Shown here: piece after piece, positions 8,327 to 15,585 of the stretch
How positions within the stretch are numbered: position 1 is the first letter of the stretch
Layout of the letters: every line of letters starts with the position of its first letter
Source: Treponema sp.
GTDB lineage: Bacteria > Spirochaetota > Spirochaetia > Treponematales > Treponemataceae
Length of the DNA: 41,930 bases
Direction of reading: 5' to 3'
Assembly: GCA_017619795.1 (NCBI GenBank)
Contig: JAFZRP010000111.1
Span: 1 to 41,930 of the forward strand
Notes under the pieces: model-generated
The model's input: only the letters and a program-made list of their open reading frames with translations
What the model was told of the DNA's origin: nothing
Database searches by the model: none
Program-made: the position numbers and the translations under genes

Positions 8327-10005
8327 AAAAAGTTGCATTTTTAAGTTCTCTTCTTTGCATTTTTTTATGCAGCTTTTCTCTTTATGCACAGATTCCTACA
8401 TCATCATCACCAATTATAAAAATATCCGGTAATTCTGCGGGTACTCTTCTTGCAGTTTCAGATGAAAAATGTGTTACGGTTTACGATACAGCGGATTTTT
8501 CGCAGGTTTGCGTGTTTGATGAACCGCTGGCTTCCAAAACAGCTTTTTTTACGGAAAACGGCGAAGAACATCTTTCTATTATGACGAATGATGGACAGCT
8601 TTCGGTAAGGAAGATTAGGCGAAAGGTGACTTCCTGGTATTATGAACCAAGAGAACCGTATTTTTCTGCGGTATTAGGTAATTCTGCAAGATTCAGCAAT
8701 GTTGTATGTTCGGCATTAAGCGATAATTCAGATTATGTTGCAGTTGCCTTCGGTGATAATTCCATAAAACTATATTTTAGGCTGCGGTTTACTCAAAATG
8801 CAATTGCAAAAACAATTTCCAGTCATACATCGTCAATTTATGGACTAGAGTTCAACCCGACCGGTGAATATCTTGCTTCTGTTTCTGAGGACGGTAATGC
8901 TTATATTTGGGATACAAACAGTGGTGCAAAAATTGGCGATATGAAAGCTATTTATACGCGCGCAAGAGTTCCTGTTTATTTTACAAGCGATTCGTCTGCC
9001 ATTATCAGCCAGGACGGAAAAAGCACTTTCCGCATTTCAGACCTTTCTGGTAATACGCTTTATTCTATCGCTACAACACAGGTTATTACCTCTCTCTGTC
9101 CTCTTAAGGATCCGGATTTAATTGCAATCGGAAACGACAGAAAGGAAGTTGTTGTATACAGTATTTCGGCAAGAAAGGTGCTGTCTGTTTACGAGGTAAA
9201 AAGAAACTCCCTGCTTTCTGCCTATGAGTTTGACCGCAAGGCCGACAGTATTTATGCAGGCTACAGAGATGGTATGGTCCTGATTATAGACCCTAGAATT
9301 GGAATAAAGGATTCTGCCGTAAAGGTAACTGAGTCTACGGAAGTTGCAGAAAGTGGAAAAAAGGGGAAGAAAAAGGCTAAGCAGGTAGAGGATGATGCTG
9401 CTGTGCCTGAGACCAAAAAAAACACTGTAGCAGACAAAAAGAAAAATAATCAGCAGGGTGATGTCTTTGTAAACTATAATAAAGCATCAGCGGCTTTGTA
9501 TTTTGGTGCCGGTTATACCGTGATTTCTACTGATTATTTTATTGGTGAGTTTGATGCTGATATTGGCTTTGAAAAATCCTTTAAGAAGCTGCCTTTGTTT
9601 GTTGCACTTGATATAAAGGTTGGAGGAGCGGTTCCAAAAAAAGATTTCCCTTATGATTATTATACAACAGAAGGCGAACAGAAAAAGGCTCCATGGTTTT
9701 ATTGCGCAAATCCAACATTAACCTTTGGATATGAAGCATACGGTTCAAAAGGTATTCGTTTGTTTATTGGCTTATGCGGTGGCGCTTCTTTTAGAATGAT
9801 ATGGAATAATTCTATAAAAGAAAATGTTAATTCTCCGTTGCATTACGACGGCTTTGGCGGAATTACTGCCGGAATTGATATTAAAGGCTTTACTGTAAAA
9901 TTATCTTGTGTTTATGATTCTATGGTTGGCTTACAGAACTCCTGTTCCGTTGGGGCGACAATAAAGTTTTATTCAAAAAAGAAAGGTTCGGGGGGAGAAG
10001 AATGA
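8323..10005 (+). CDS. exported WD40 propeller fused to a probable outer-membrane beta-barrel
   Basis: A 560-residue protein with a signal peptide (MKKVAFLSSLLCIFL…YA|Q, cleavage near 22). Residues ~25-328 contain about seven WD40-like repeats; the clearest is HTSSIYGLEFNPTGEYLASV…AYIWDT. Seven blades would close a complete propeller. A Lys/Glu-rich linker (about 330-381, with KKGKKKAK) leads to a C-terminal ~175-residue stretch of alternating hydrophobic strands (AALYFGAGYTVIS, FVALDIKVGG, LTFGYEAYG, VKLSCVYDSM, SVGATIKFY) that reads as an eight-stranded barrel. The predicted arrangement is a periplasmic propeller tethered to the outer membrane. It overlaps the GGDEF-EAL stop and the next lipoprotein start by ATGA junctions. 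The start is set by the signal peptide at 8323; an upstream in-frame start at 8260 would bury it. The function is unknown; a scaffold for the neighbouring lipoproteins is inference. Confidence 0.8.
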   Translation: MKKVAFLSSLLCIFLCSFSLYAQIPTSSSPIIKISGNSAGTLLAVSDEKCVTVYDTADFSQVCVFDEPLASKTAFFTENGEEHLSIMTNDGQLSVRKIRRKVTSWYYEPREPYFSAVLGNSARFSNVVCSALSDNSDYVAVAFGDNSIKLYFRLRFTQNAIAKTISSHTSSIYGLEFNPTGEYLASVSEDGNAYIWDTNSGAKIGDMKAIYTRARVPVYFTSDSSAIISQDGKSTFRISDLSGNTLYSIATTQVITSLCPLKDPDLIAIGNDRKEVVVYSISARKVLSVYEVKRNSLLSAYEFDRKADSIYAGYRDGMVLIIDPRIGIKDSAVKVTESTEVAESGKKGKKKAKQVEDDAAVPETKKNTVADKKKNNQQGDVFVNYNKASAALYFGAGYTVISTDYFIGEFDADIGFEKSFKKLPLFVALDIKVGGAVPKKDFPYDYYTTEGEQKKAPWFYCANPTLTFGYEAYGSKGIRLFIGLCGGASFRMIWNNSIKENVNSPLHYDGFGGITAGIDIKGFTVKLSCVYDSMVGLQNSCSVGATIKFYSKKKGSGGEE

Positions 10006-10436
10006 TAAAGGGGATTCGTTTGGGTATTAAGGTTTTTGTAACAGCTGTATTATTATGCTTAATTCCTGTTATATGTTTAAGCTCCTGCAACCAAAGCTCT
10101 ATAGATGATATGTTGAATGAGTATAATGAAGCTTTTGACCCGGAGTTTGGGAAAGGACCGAGGACAATAGAAGATGAGGATTTAATTCCTCTTGATTCTT
10201 ATGAGATTGACTATCCTGATGAATTGTTAGTAACAGCAAGACGTGGATACGATAAATATTTATGGACATTAAAAGATTCAAGTGGTAAAATGTACAATTG
10301 CGATACAGGAATGTATGTTGTTTATATAAATACTGCTTTGCTTGAATTAGCTGAAGGCGAATATACTTTGAATGCAACCGCGTTAGACAGTAAAAAAAAT
10401 AAATACATAGATTCTGCTATTGTAATTGTAAAATAA
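10002..10436 (+). CDS. small lipoprotein of unknown function
   Basis: A 144-residue protein with a type II signal peptide: a basic N-terminus, a hydrophobic core and lipobox LSSC with the lipidated Cys at 29. The mature part is short and acidic at first (DDMLNEYNEAFDPEFG), then has a compact beta-rich domain of ~80 residues (YDKYLWTLKDSSGK…EGEYTLNATALD) whose pattern recalls an Ig-like or PKD-like fold. I do not recognise a family. The ATG overlaps the WD40-barrel stop (ATGA), so it is translationally coupled to that gene and probably works with it at the outer membrane. Confidence 0.8.
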   Translation: MIKGIRLGIKVFVTAVLLCLIPVICLSSCNQSSIDDMLNEYNEAFDPEFGKGPRTIEDEDLIPLDSYEIDYPDELLVTARRGYDKYLWTLKDSSGKMYNCDTGMYVVYINTALLELAEGEYTLNATALDSKKNKYIDSAIVIVK

Positions 10437-10448
10437 TTAAAAATAATA

Positions 10449-10479
10449 CTCCTATATAAATATGATTATAGGAGGGAGG
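10449..10479 (+). promoter_or_regulatory. hairpin that covers part of a very strong ribosome-binding site
   Basis: CTCCTATA (10449-10456) pairs exactly with TATAGGAG (10467-10474) over a 10-nt loop. The right arm ends inside the purine-rich Shine-Dalgarno GGAGGGAGG (10471-10479), 6 nt before the ATG at 10486. The hairpin hides the first GGAG while leaving the second GGAGG free, so it could tune or thermally gate translation of the large lipoprotein. Confidence 0.55.
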
Positions 10480-10485
10480 TAAAAA

Positions 10486-12369
10486 ATGAGTAAAACAAAA
10501 CGATTTTTATCTGGAATAATTGCTTTGTCTGCAGTTATTTTCTTCTCTTGTAACAATCTTTCAAATGGAAAAGTAATCTCAAATGAAAAACCTGTTGTTT
10601 CAAATGAAAAGGTTACTCTTACAGTTGCGGTTGATGGAATGTATACTTCTGCTGAAAAGCCTGGTATTTCAAGAAACATTATGCCTATAGATTGGAGTGA
10701 TACCAGACTTGGAAAATTAAAGTATGTACTTACAGGTTCTCCGGTTGATGTTTTTGAAATGACAGCGGTTCCGGCAACTGCTGTATGGGATTATGCTAAT
10801 ATTAGTGCTACTCCTAGTACAGCTAAAATTGATTTGGATGCTAAAGAGTGGAATTTAACATTAACTGCTTATCAGGGATATACGGATGCTGATAATCCTG
10901 GAGAAATTGCTTTGCAGTCTGGAGTTACTCCTGTTGATTTAAGAAATGGTGCGACAACTGTAACATTTGATCTGTTGCCTCCTACAACAGATACCAATGC
11001 AACTGGTGATGTTGATGTAAAAGTTATTTTTGAAATGCCAGCTTCCTTTGACCATGTTATTTATGGTATTTATGACGGAAGTCTTCCAACCTCAGATCCT
11101 GTTGCATCTACGGTTACTTCAATAACACCAATTACAGCAAAGATTGTTAATGGGGTTGTCGACGGATTAACAGATTTGACTGGTGGAAAATACAGCTTTG
11201 AGTATAAAACTGATGATTCTAATAAAGTAAAAGCCGGAAAATATTCTTTTAATGCTACTTTCTATGCTAAGGTAGATGGTGTAGATAAGGTTATTTGTTT
11301 CTATAGTGATTCAATCCAGATTGATGGCGGTAACTCAACCGAGAAAACAATCAATATATCTAAAGAAGCCTTCAACTCTCCTGCAGTAAATCCAACATCA
11401 TTGGCTATTGATTATTCTTACAACAACAATGGCTTAAATCCTGTAGAATTAACAACTAATACTGTTAGTGATAAGTTCTATGCGACATTCACCTGGACTG
11501 ATGCTTCTGATAATGAAACAGGATTTGAACTTGTAATTAATGATGGAACTACAGATACAACCTACAATTCATCTTCCACGCTTGTTGCTGGTAGCCTTGC
11601 AGCTGCTTCTTCAACAGCTACCATTGAACTTGATACCGGTAAAGAGTATTCTGCAAAGATTCGTGCTACAAATAGCTTTACTCCAAGCACTGCTGGTTAT
11701 TTCTCTTCTTCTGACAGAATATTCTTGTTTACAGTTGCTTATAAGCTTGATGGTGGTAAAATTAAGAAAGTAGCTGATTCTTCTACTGCTGATTCAATAG
11801 TTACTTATGTTGTTCCTTGTGCACCATATACAACAGTTCCTTCTAATACTCCTGATTTGATTGAAAAAGAAGCTTCTTCTGTTGTTTATCCTTATGTATA
11901 CAGAGATAATTTCGTATTCAAGCATTGGTACGCTGATGAAACTGCTAAAGATACTGCTTATAATGCTATTACAATTCCAACAAGTGGTAATATTGTTCTT
12001 AATGCTTACTGGCAGTCAACATTAGGAGTTACAATTACAACACCTGATTATTCATCTGTTTCAAATTATGCTCTTGTATTAAATCAGGATCCTAGTGTGC
12101 TTCCAGCTAATGCTGCTGTTTATTCTGTAAATAGAATTACAAATACTTCAATAACACTTACTCCAAATACAGGACTTACAGGTGTAGACTGGAAAATCTT
12201 AAATCTTGCAGGTACAGAAATTACAACTGGAAAAACTGTTGATGGCGCAACAGAAGCATTAACTTGGACATTTACTGGCTTAGAGGCTGGTACTTACCCT
12301 GTTGTAGTAACTGGTACTTATGACGGTCAAGCTGTAACTGGTAATGTCTACATAAAGCTTACTAATTAA
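10486..12369 (+). CDS. large surface lipoprotein with Fn3-like and InlB B-repeat regions
   Basis: A 627-residue lipoprotein; the signal peptide ends in lipobox FFSC with Cys22. The mature protein is Thr/Ser/Asp-rich and almost wholly beta-strand in character. Residues ~300-412 resemble a fibronectin-III-like module (FTWTDASDNETGFELVI…YSAKIRATNSFTP). Residues ~414-510 match a Listeria-Bacteroides (InlB B-type) repeat: YKLDGGK, then FKHWYADE, then IVLNAYWQ. A last Ig-like module follows. Such modules are typical of extracellular adhesins or glycan-binding proteins (family knowledge), so surface display is likely. It lies 49 nt after the small lipoprotein, has its own strong ribosome-binding site beneath a hairpin, and ends before a strong terminator, making it the last gene of the c-di-GMP/WD40 unit. 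Ligand unknown. Confidence 0.85.
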   Translation: MSKTKRFLSGIIALSAVIFFSCNNLSNGKVISNEKPVVSNEKVTLTVAVDGMYTSAEKPGISRNIMPIDWSDTRLGKLKYVLTGSPVDVFEMTAVPATAVWDYANISATPSTAKIDLDAKEWNLTLTAYQGYTDADNPGEIALQSGVTPVDLRNGATTVTFDLLPPTTDTNATGDVDVKVIFEMPASFDHVIYGIYDGSLPTSDPVASTVTSITPITAKIVNGVVDGLTDLTGGKYSFEYKTDDSNKVKAGKYSFNATFYAKVDGVDKVICFYSDSIQIDGGNSTEKTINISKEAFNSPAVNPTSLAIDYSYNNNGLNPVELTTNTVSDKFYATFTWTDASDNETGFELVINDGTTDTTYNSSSTLVAGSLAAASSTATIELDTGKEYSAKIRATNSFTPSTAGYFSSSDRIFLFTVAYKLDGGKIKKVADSSTADSIVTYVVPCAPYTTVPSNTPDLIEKEASSVVYPYVYRDNFVFKHWYADETAKDTAYNAITIPTSGNIVLNAYWQSTLGVTITTPDYSSVSNYALVLNQDPSVLPANAAVYSVNRITNTSITLTPNTGLTGVDWKILNLAGTEITTGKTVDGATEALTWTFTGLEAGTYPVVVTGTYDGQAVTGNVYIKLTN

Positions 12370-12398
12370 AAATAGTATTTCTTAATCTTTCAAATTAC

Positions 12399-12430
12399 AC
12401 GCTCCTTGTATTTTACAGGGAGCGTTTTTT
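12399..12430 (+). terminator. intrinsic terminator closing the lipoprotein operon
   Basis: ACGCTCCTTGTA (12399-12410), loop TTT, TACAGGGAGCGT (12414-12425), with one G-T wobble, then five further Ts. It separates the lipoprotein operon from the dapA promoter. Confidence 0.92.
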
Positions 12431-12487
12431 ATTTAACGAGCCTCTGCAAAAAAACAAGGTAAAAAAAACATCAGAAATACTTCCTAA

Positions 12488-12516
12488 TTGAATTTATATT
12501 CAAAATCATTTATTAT
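12488..12516 (+). promoter_or_regulatory. dapA promoter with a palindrome over the -35
   Basis: TTGAAT (12488-12493), 17-bp spacer, TATTAT (12511-12516); transcription near 12523. The -35 is the left half of a perfect inverted repeat TTGAAT-TTAT-ATTCAA (12488-12503), a plausible repressor site. The ribosome-binding site GGGGG lies before ATG 12553. Confidence 0.6.
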
Positions 12517-12552
12517 CTTCAATTAAATTAAGAAATTAATTGGGGGTAAATT

Positions 12553-13467
12553 ATGACAAAGTTTCGTGGTGCGTTTACAGCAATGATAACACCGATGTTT
12601 GATGACGGTTCTGTTGATTTTGAGGGATTCCGAAAAAATGTCAAATTCCAGCTTGAAGAAGGAATTGACGGATTGGTGCCTCTTGGAACAACCGCCGAGA
12701 CCCCGACTCTTGATGAAAGACCGGGCAGCGAAGAAGACAAGATTATAGCTATTGTAAAAGAAGAAGTTGCTGCTTTTGAGAAAAAAACTGGTAAAAAGAT
12801 TCCAATCATTATTGGTGCAGGCTCTAACAACACAAAGGATGCTGTTATGTACTGCGAACGTGCTAAAAAAGCAGGTGCAGATGCAGCTTTGGTTGTAACT
12901 CCATATTATAACAAGCCTTCAAAAGAGGGTATTTTCCGTCACTTTGAAGCTGTAAGCAAGGTTGGTATTCCAATCATCGTTTATAATATTGCAGGTAGAA
13001 CAGGCTTGAACATTCCTACTGATTTGCTTGTAAGAATTGCAGAGCTTCCAAATATTGCCGGTGTAAAAGAGGCAAGTGGTTCTGTTGCTCAGATGATGGA
13101 AGTAATTGGACAGATTAAAAACAAAAAGCCTGATTTTGCAGTTATGTCTGGAGATGACAGCTTTACACTTCCACTTGTTGCTGCTGGTGGTGACGGTGTT
13201 ATTTCTGTTGCTTCAAATATGATTCCACGCCTTATGCACGAGCTTGCACAGGCTTGTCTTGACGGTGACTTTAAGAAGGGTCGTGAGCTTCATTATCGAC
13301 TGGCTCCGTTCTTTAAGGCTGAGTTCTGCGATGGAAATCCTAGCTCAATCAAATATGCAATGAACCTTAAGGGACTTCCTGCCGGTGCATTACGTCTGCC
13401 ACTTGTAGAAGTTACAGATGCTGCAAAAGAGACTATCCAGAAGGCAATCAAGGATTGTAATCTGTAA
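12553..13467 (+). CDS. dapA: 4-hydroxy-tetrahydrodipicolinate synthase
   Basis: Condenses pyruvate with aspartate semialdehyde, the first committed step of the lysine/diaminopimelate branch. The 304-residue TIM-barrel lyase carries the expected active site: Thr46-Thr47 in GTTAET, the paired Tyr in TPYYNKP, Tyr144 and Arg149 in VYNIAGRTG, and the Schiff-base Lys172 in GVKEASG. GTTAET replaces the more common GTTGES but keeps the catalytic Thr residues. A GGGGG ribosome-binding site and clear promoter precede it. Eleven bases separate it from the deaminase gene, and asd, which makes its substrate, is third in the cluster; this context supports DapA over a related N-acetylneuraminate lyase or dehydratase. 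Confidence 0.93.
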   Translation: MTKFRGAFTAMITPMFDDGSVDFEGFRKNVKFQLEEGIDGLVPLGTTAETPTLDERPGSEEDKIIAIVKEEVAAFEKKTGKKIPIIIGAGSNNTKDAVMYCERAKKAGADAALVVTPYYNKPSKEGIFRHFEAVSKVGIPIIVYNIAGRTGLNIPTDLLVRIAELPNIAGVKEASGSVAQMMEVIGQIKNKKPDFAVMSGDDSFTLPLVAAGGDGVISVASNMIPRLMHELAQACLDGDFKKGRELHYRLAPFFKAEFCDGNPSSIKYAMNLKGLPAGALRLPLVEVTDAAKETIQKAIKDCNL

Positions 13468-13478
13468 GAGATCTGCGG

Positions 13479-14450
13479 ATGATAGATTTACATTGTCACC
13501 TGGATGGAAGTATAACTCCCGAAATAGCTAAAAAGCTTGCCGCTCTCCAGAATATAACGCTTCCTGCTGCAAACGATGCAGAGCTTTTAAGGAAGCTTTC
13601 TGTTCCTGAGGATTGTGAAAGCTTGAACGAGTTTCTTGAATGCTTTGGCCTGCCGTGCAGGTTGCTGCAAACTAAAGAAGGAATTGCAGAAGCTGTCCGA
13701 CTTGTTCAGGAGGATTGTCTTTCACAGGGGCTTGAATATCTGGAGCTGAGGTTTGCTCCGCAAAAGCATTGTGCAGAAGGTCTTTCTCAGGAGGATGCAA
13801 TACTTGCTGCTCTGGACGGACTTTCAAAATCAAAGCTGCATACAAATCTTATTTTGTGCCTTATGCGCGCTGACAATAACAAGGAAGATAATGCCGAAAC
13901 TATCAGACTTGCACAAAAATACCTTGTAAAGGATGAGGGAGTTGTTGCCCTTGATCTTGCTGGTGCAGAGGCACTTTTTAAGACAGCTGATTTTGCAGAG
14001 GAGTTTGCCGCTGCCAGAAAAGATGGAGTTCCTTTTACAATTCATGCAGGGGAGGCCGACGGTCCTGATAGCGTTAGATCTGCCCTTGAGTTTGGAGCTG
14101 TAAGAATCGGACACGGAGTAAGAATTGCAGAGGATGCTGAGCTTGTAAAATATGTGGCTGAGCATAACATTCCGCTTGAAATGTGTCCAAACAGCAACCG
14201 TCAGACAAAGGCTGTTTCTGACATGAACGCATGGCCGTTGAGAAAGCTGCTTGAAGCGGGAGTAAAGGTTACTATAAATACAGATGACCCTGCTATCTGC
14301 CGGACAAACCTGGCAGGCGAGTTTAAGTATATAGAAAAAATGTATGGAATAACTGCTGAAGAAAAAAAGCTTTTACTGCAGAATGCGGCAGAAGCAGCTT
14401 TTTGCAGCGAAGAATATAAAAAAGTTTTGAAAGAGAAAATCTGGAGGTAA
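13479..14450 (+). CDS. add: adenosine deaminase family protein
   Basis: Probable Zn-dependent deamination of adenosine (or a related purine nucleoside) to inosine. The 323-residue barrel has the metal and catalytic motifs in order: HCH at residues 5-7, TIHAGE with the catalytic Glu, RIGHG, MCPNSN and INTDDP. All metal ligands appear intact, so the enzyme should be active. It lies 11 nt after dapA and 2 nt before asd, so it is certainly cotranscribed with lysine-pathway genes, an odd place for a purine-salvage enzyme. Members of this family also deaminate adenine or aminodeoxyfutalosine; sequence reading cannot separate these with certainty, so the substrate is less sure than the family. Confidence 0.82.
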   Translation: MIDLHCHLDGSITPEIAKKLAALQNITLPAANDAELLRKLSVPEDCESLNEFLECFGLPCRLLQTKEGIAEAVRLVQEDCLSQGLEYLELRFAPQKHCAEGLSQEDAILAALDGLSKSKLHTNLILCLMRADNNKEDNAETIRLAQKYLVKDEGVVALDLAGAEALFKTADFAEEFAAARKDGVPFTIHAGEADGPDSVRSALEFGAVRIGHGVRIAEDAELVKYVAEHNIPLEMCPNSNRQTKAVSDMNAWPLRKLLEAGVKVTINTDDPAICRTNLAGEFKYIEKMYGITAEEKKLLLQNAAEAAFCSEEYKKVLKEKIWR

Positions 14451-14452
14451 AT

Positions 14453-15550
14453 ATGAATAAGATTAAGGTTGGAGTTCTTGGTGCTACAGGTATGGTTGGT
14501 CAGCGATATGTAAAGCTGCTCGAAAATCATCCCTGGTTTGAAGTAACATACGTTGCTGCAAGTCCTCGTTCTGCCGGAAAATTATATAAGGAAGCTGTTG
14601 AAAACCGATGGCTTATTGGTGCTGATATTCCGGCAACTACTGCTGAACTTATGGTTGAAGATGCAAATCTTCCGGAAAAGGCAATCGGTAAGTGTCAGTT
14701 TGTTTTCAGTGCACTTGAGCTTCCTAAAAAGGATGATATTAAGGCTCTTGAAGCTGCTTACGCCGCAGAAGGTATTCCTGTAGTTTCAAATGCTTCTGCA
14801 AACCGCTGGACAGAAGATGTTCCTATGCTTGTTCCTGAAATCAACTTTTCACATCTTGATGTAATTAAAGATCAGAAAAAGCATAACGGCTGGGACAAGG
14901 GCTTTATTGCAGTAAAACCAAACTGCTCTTTGCAGACTTATATGATGCCTATTCACGCTTTGATTCAGGCAGGCTATCCAATTAAGAGAATGATTGTTAC
15001 AACCTTGCAGGCTACTTCTGGTGCCGGTTATCCAGGTGTACCTTCTTTTGATATGATTGACAATATCGTTCCATTTATTGGCGGCGAGGAAGAAAAGACT
15101 GAAAAAGAATGTCTTAAGATTCTTGGTACAGTAAAGGACGGAAAGATTGTTAATGCCGCTGGTCCAATTGTTTCTTCTACTTGTACACGTGTTCCAGTTG
15201 TAGACGGACATACAGCATGTGTAAGCCTTGAGTTTGATTTGCCTGAAGACAAAAAGCCAAGTCTTGAAGAAATTGAGCGCGTATGGACAAGCTATACATC
15301 ACTTCCACAGGAGCTTAAGCTTCCAAGCGCACCAGAGCATCCTATTGTAGTACGCCACGAAGAAAACCGCCCACAGCCACGCCGCGACCGCGAAACTGAA
15401 AAGGGAATGGCTTGCGTTATCGGAAGACTTAGACCATGTAATGTTTTTGATGTAAAGTTTGTTGCTTTAAGTCATAACACAAAACGAGGAGCTGCTCTTG
15501 GTGGTATTTTGAATGCCGAGCTGCTCAAGGCAAAAGGCTTCTTTGACTAA
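14453..15550 (+). CDS. asd: aspartate-semialdehyde dehydrogenase (archaeal/fungal-type)
   Basis: NADPH-dependent reduction of aspartyl phosphate to aspartate semialdehyde, the shared precursor of lysine, threonine and methionine. The N-terminal Rossmann motif VGVLGATGMVGQRY is clear, and the catalytic Cys158 lies in KPNCS. At 365 residues, with the long insertions typical of the archaeal/fungal branch (for example ATSGAGYPGVPSFD and the VVDGHTACVSLEF strand), it differs from the shorter E. coli-like enzymes. GGAGG sits just before ATG 14453. It supplies the substrate of DapA from the same operon. Confidence 0.93.
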   Translation: MNKIKVGVLGATGMVGQRYVKLLENHPWFEVTYVAASPRSAGKLYKEAVENRWLIGADIPATTAELMVEDANLPEKAIGKCQFVFSALELPKKDDIKALEAAYAAEGIPVVSNASANRWTEDVPMLVPEINFSHLDVIKDQKKHNGWDKGFIAVKPNCSLQTYMMPIHALIQAGYPIKRMIVTTLQATSGAGYPGVPSFDMIDNIVPFIGGEEEKTEKECLKILGTVKDGKIVNAAGPIVSSTCTRVPVVDGHTACVSLEFDLPEDKKPSLEEIERVWTSYTSLPQELKLPSAPEHPIVVRHEENRPQPRRDRETEKGMACVIGRLRPCNVFDVKFVALSHNTKRGAALGGILNAELLKAKGFFD

Positions 15551-15566
15551 TTTAAATTAGTTTTAT
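15546..15566 (+). repeat. 16-bp perfect palindrome on the asd stop codon
   Basis: ACTAATTTAAATTAGT (15546-15561) is a perfect palindrome containing the asd TAA, followed by TTTAT. As RNA it gives only a weak 6-bp stem with a TTAA loop and a short U-run, so it is a poor terminator or a DNA-binding site; the cyclase gene begins 20 nt later. Confidence 0.4.
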
Positions 15567-15585
15567 AGCAAATAGATAACAGCCG

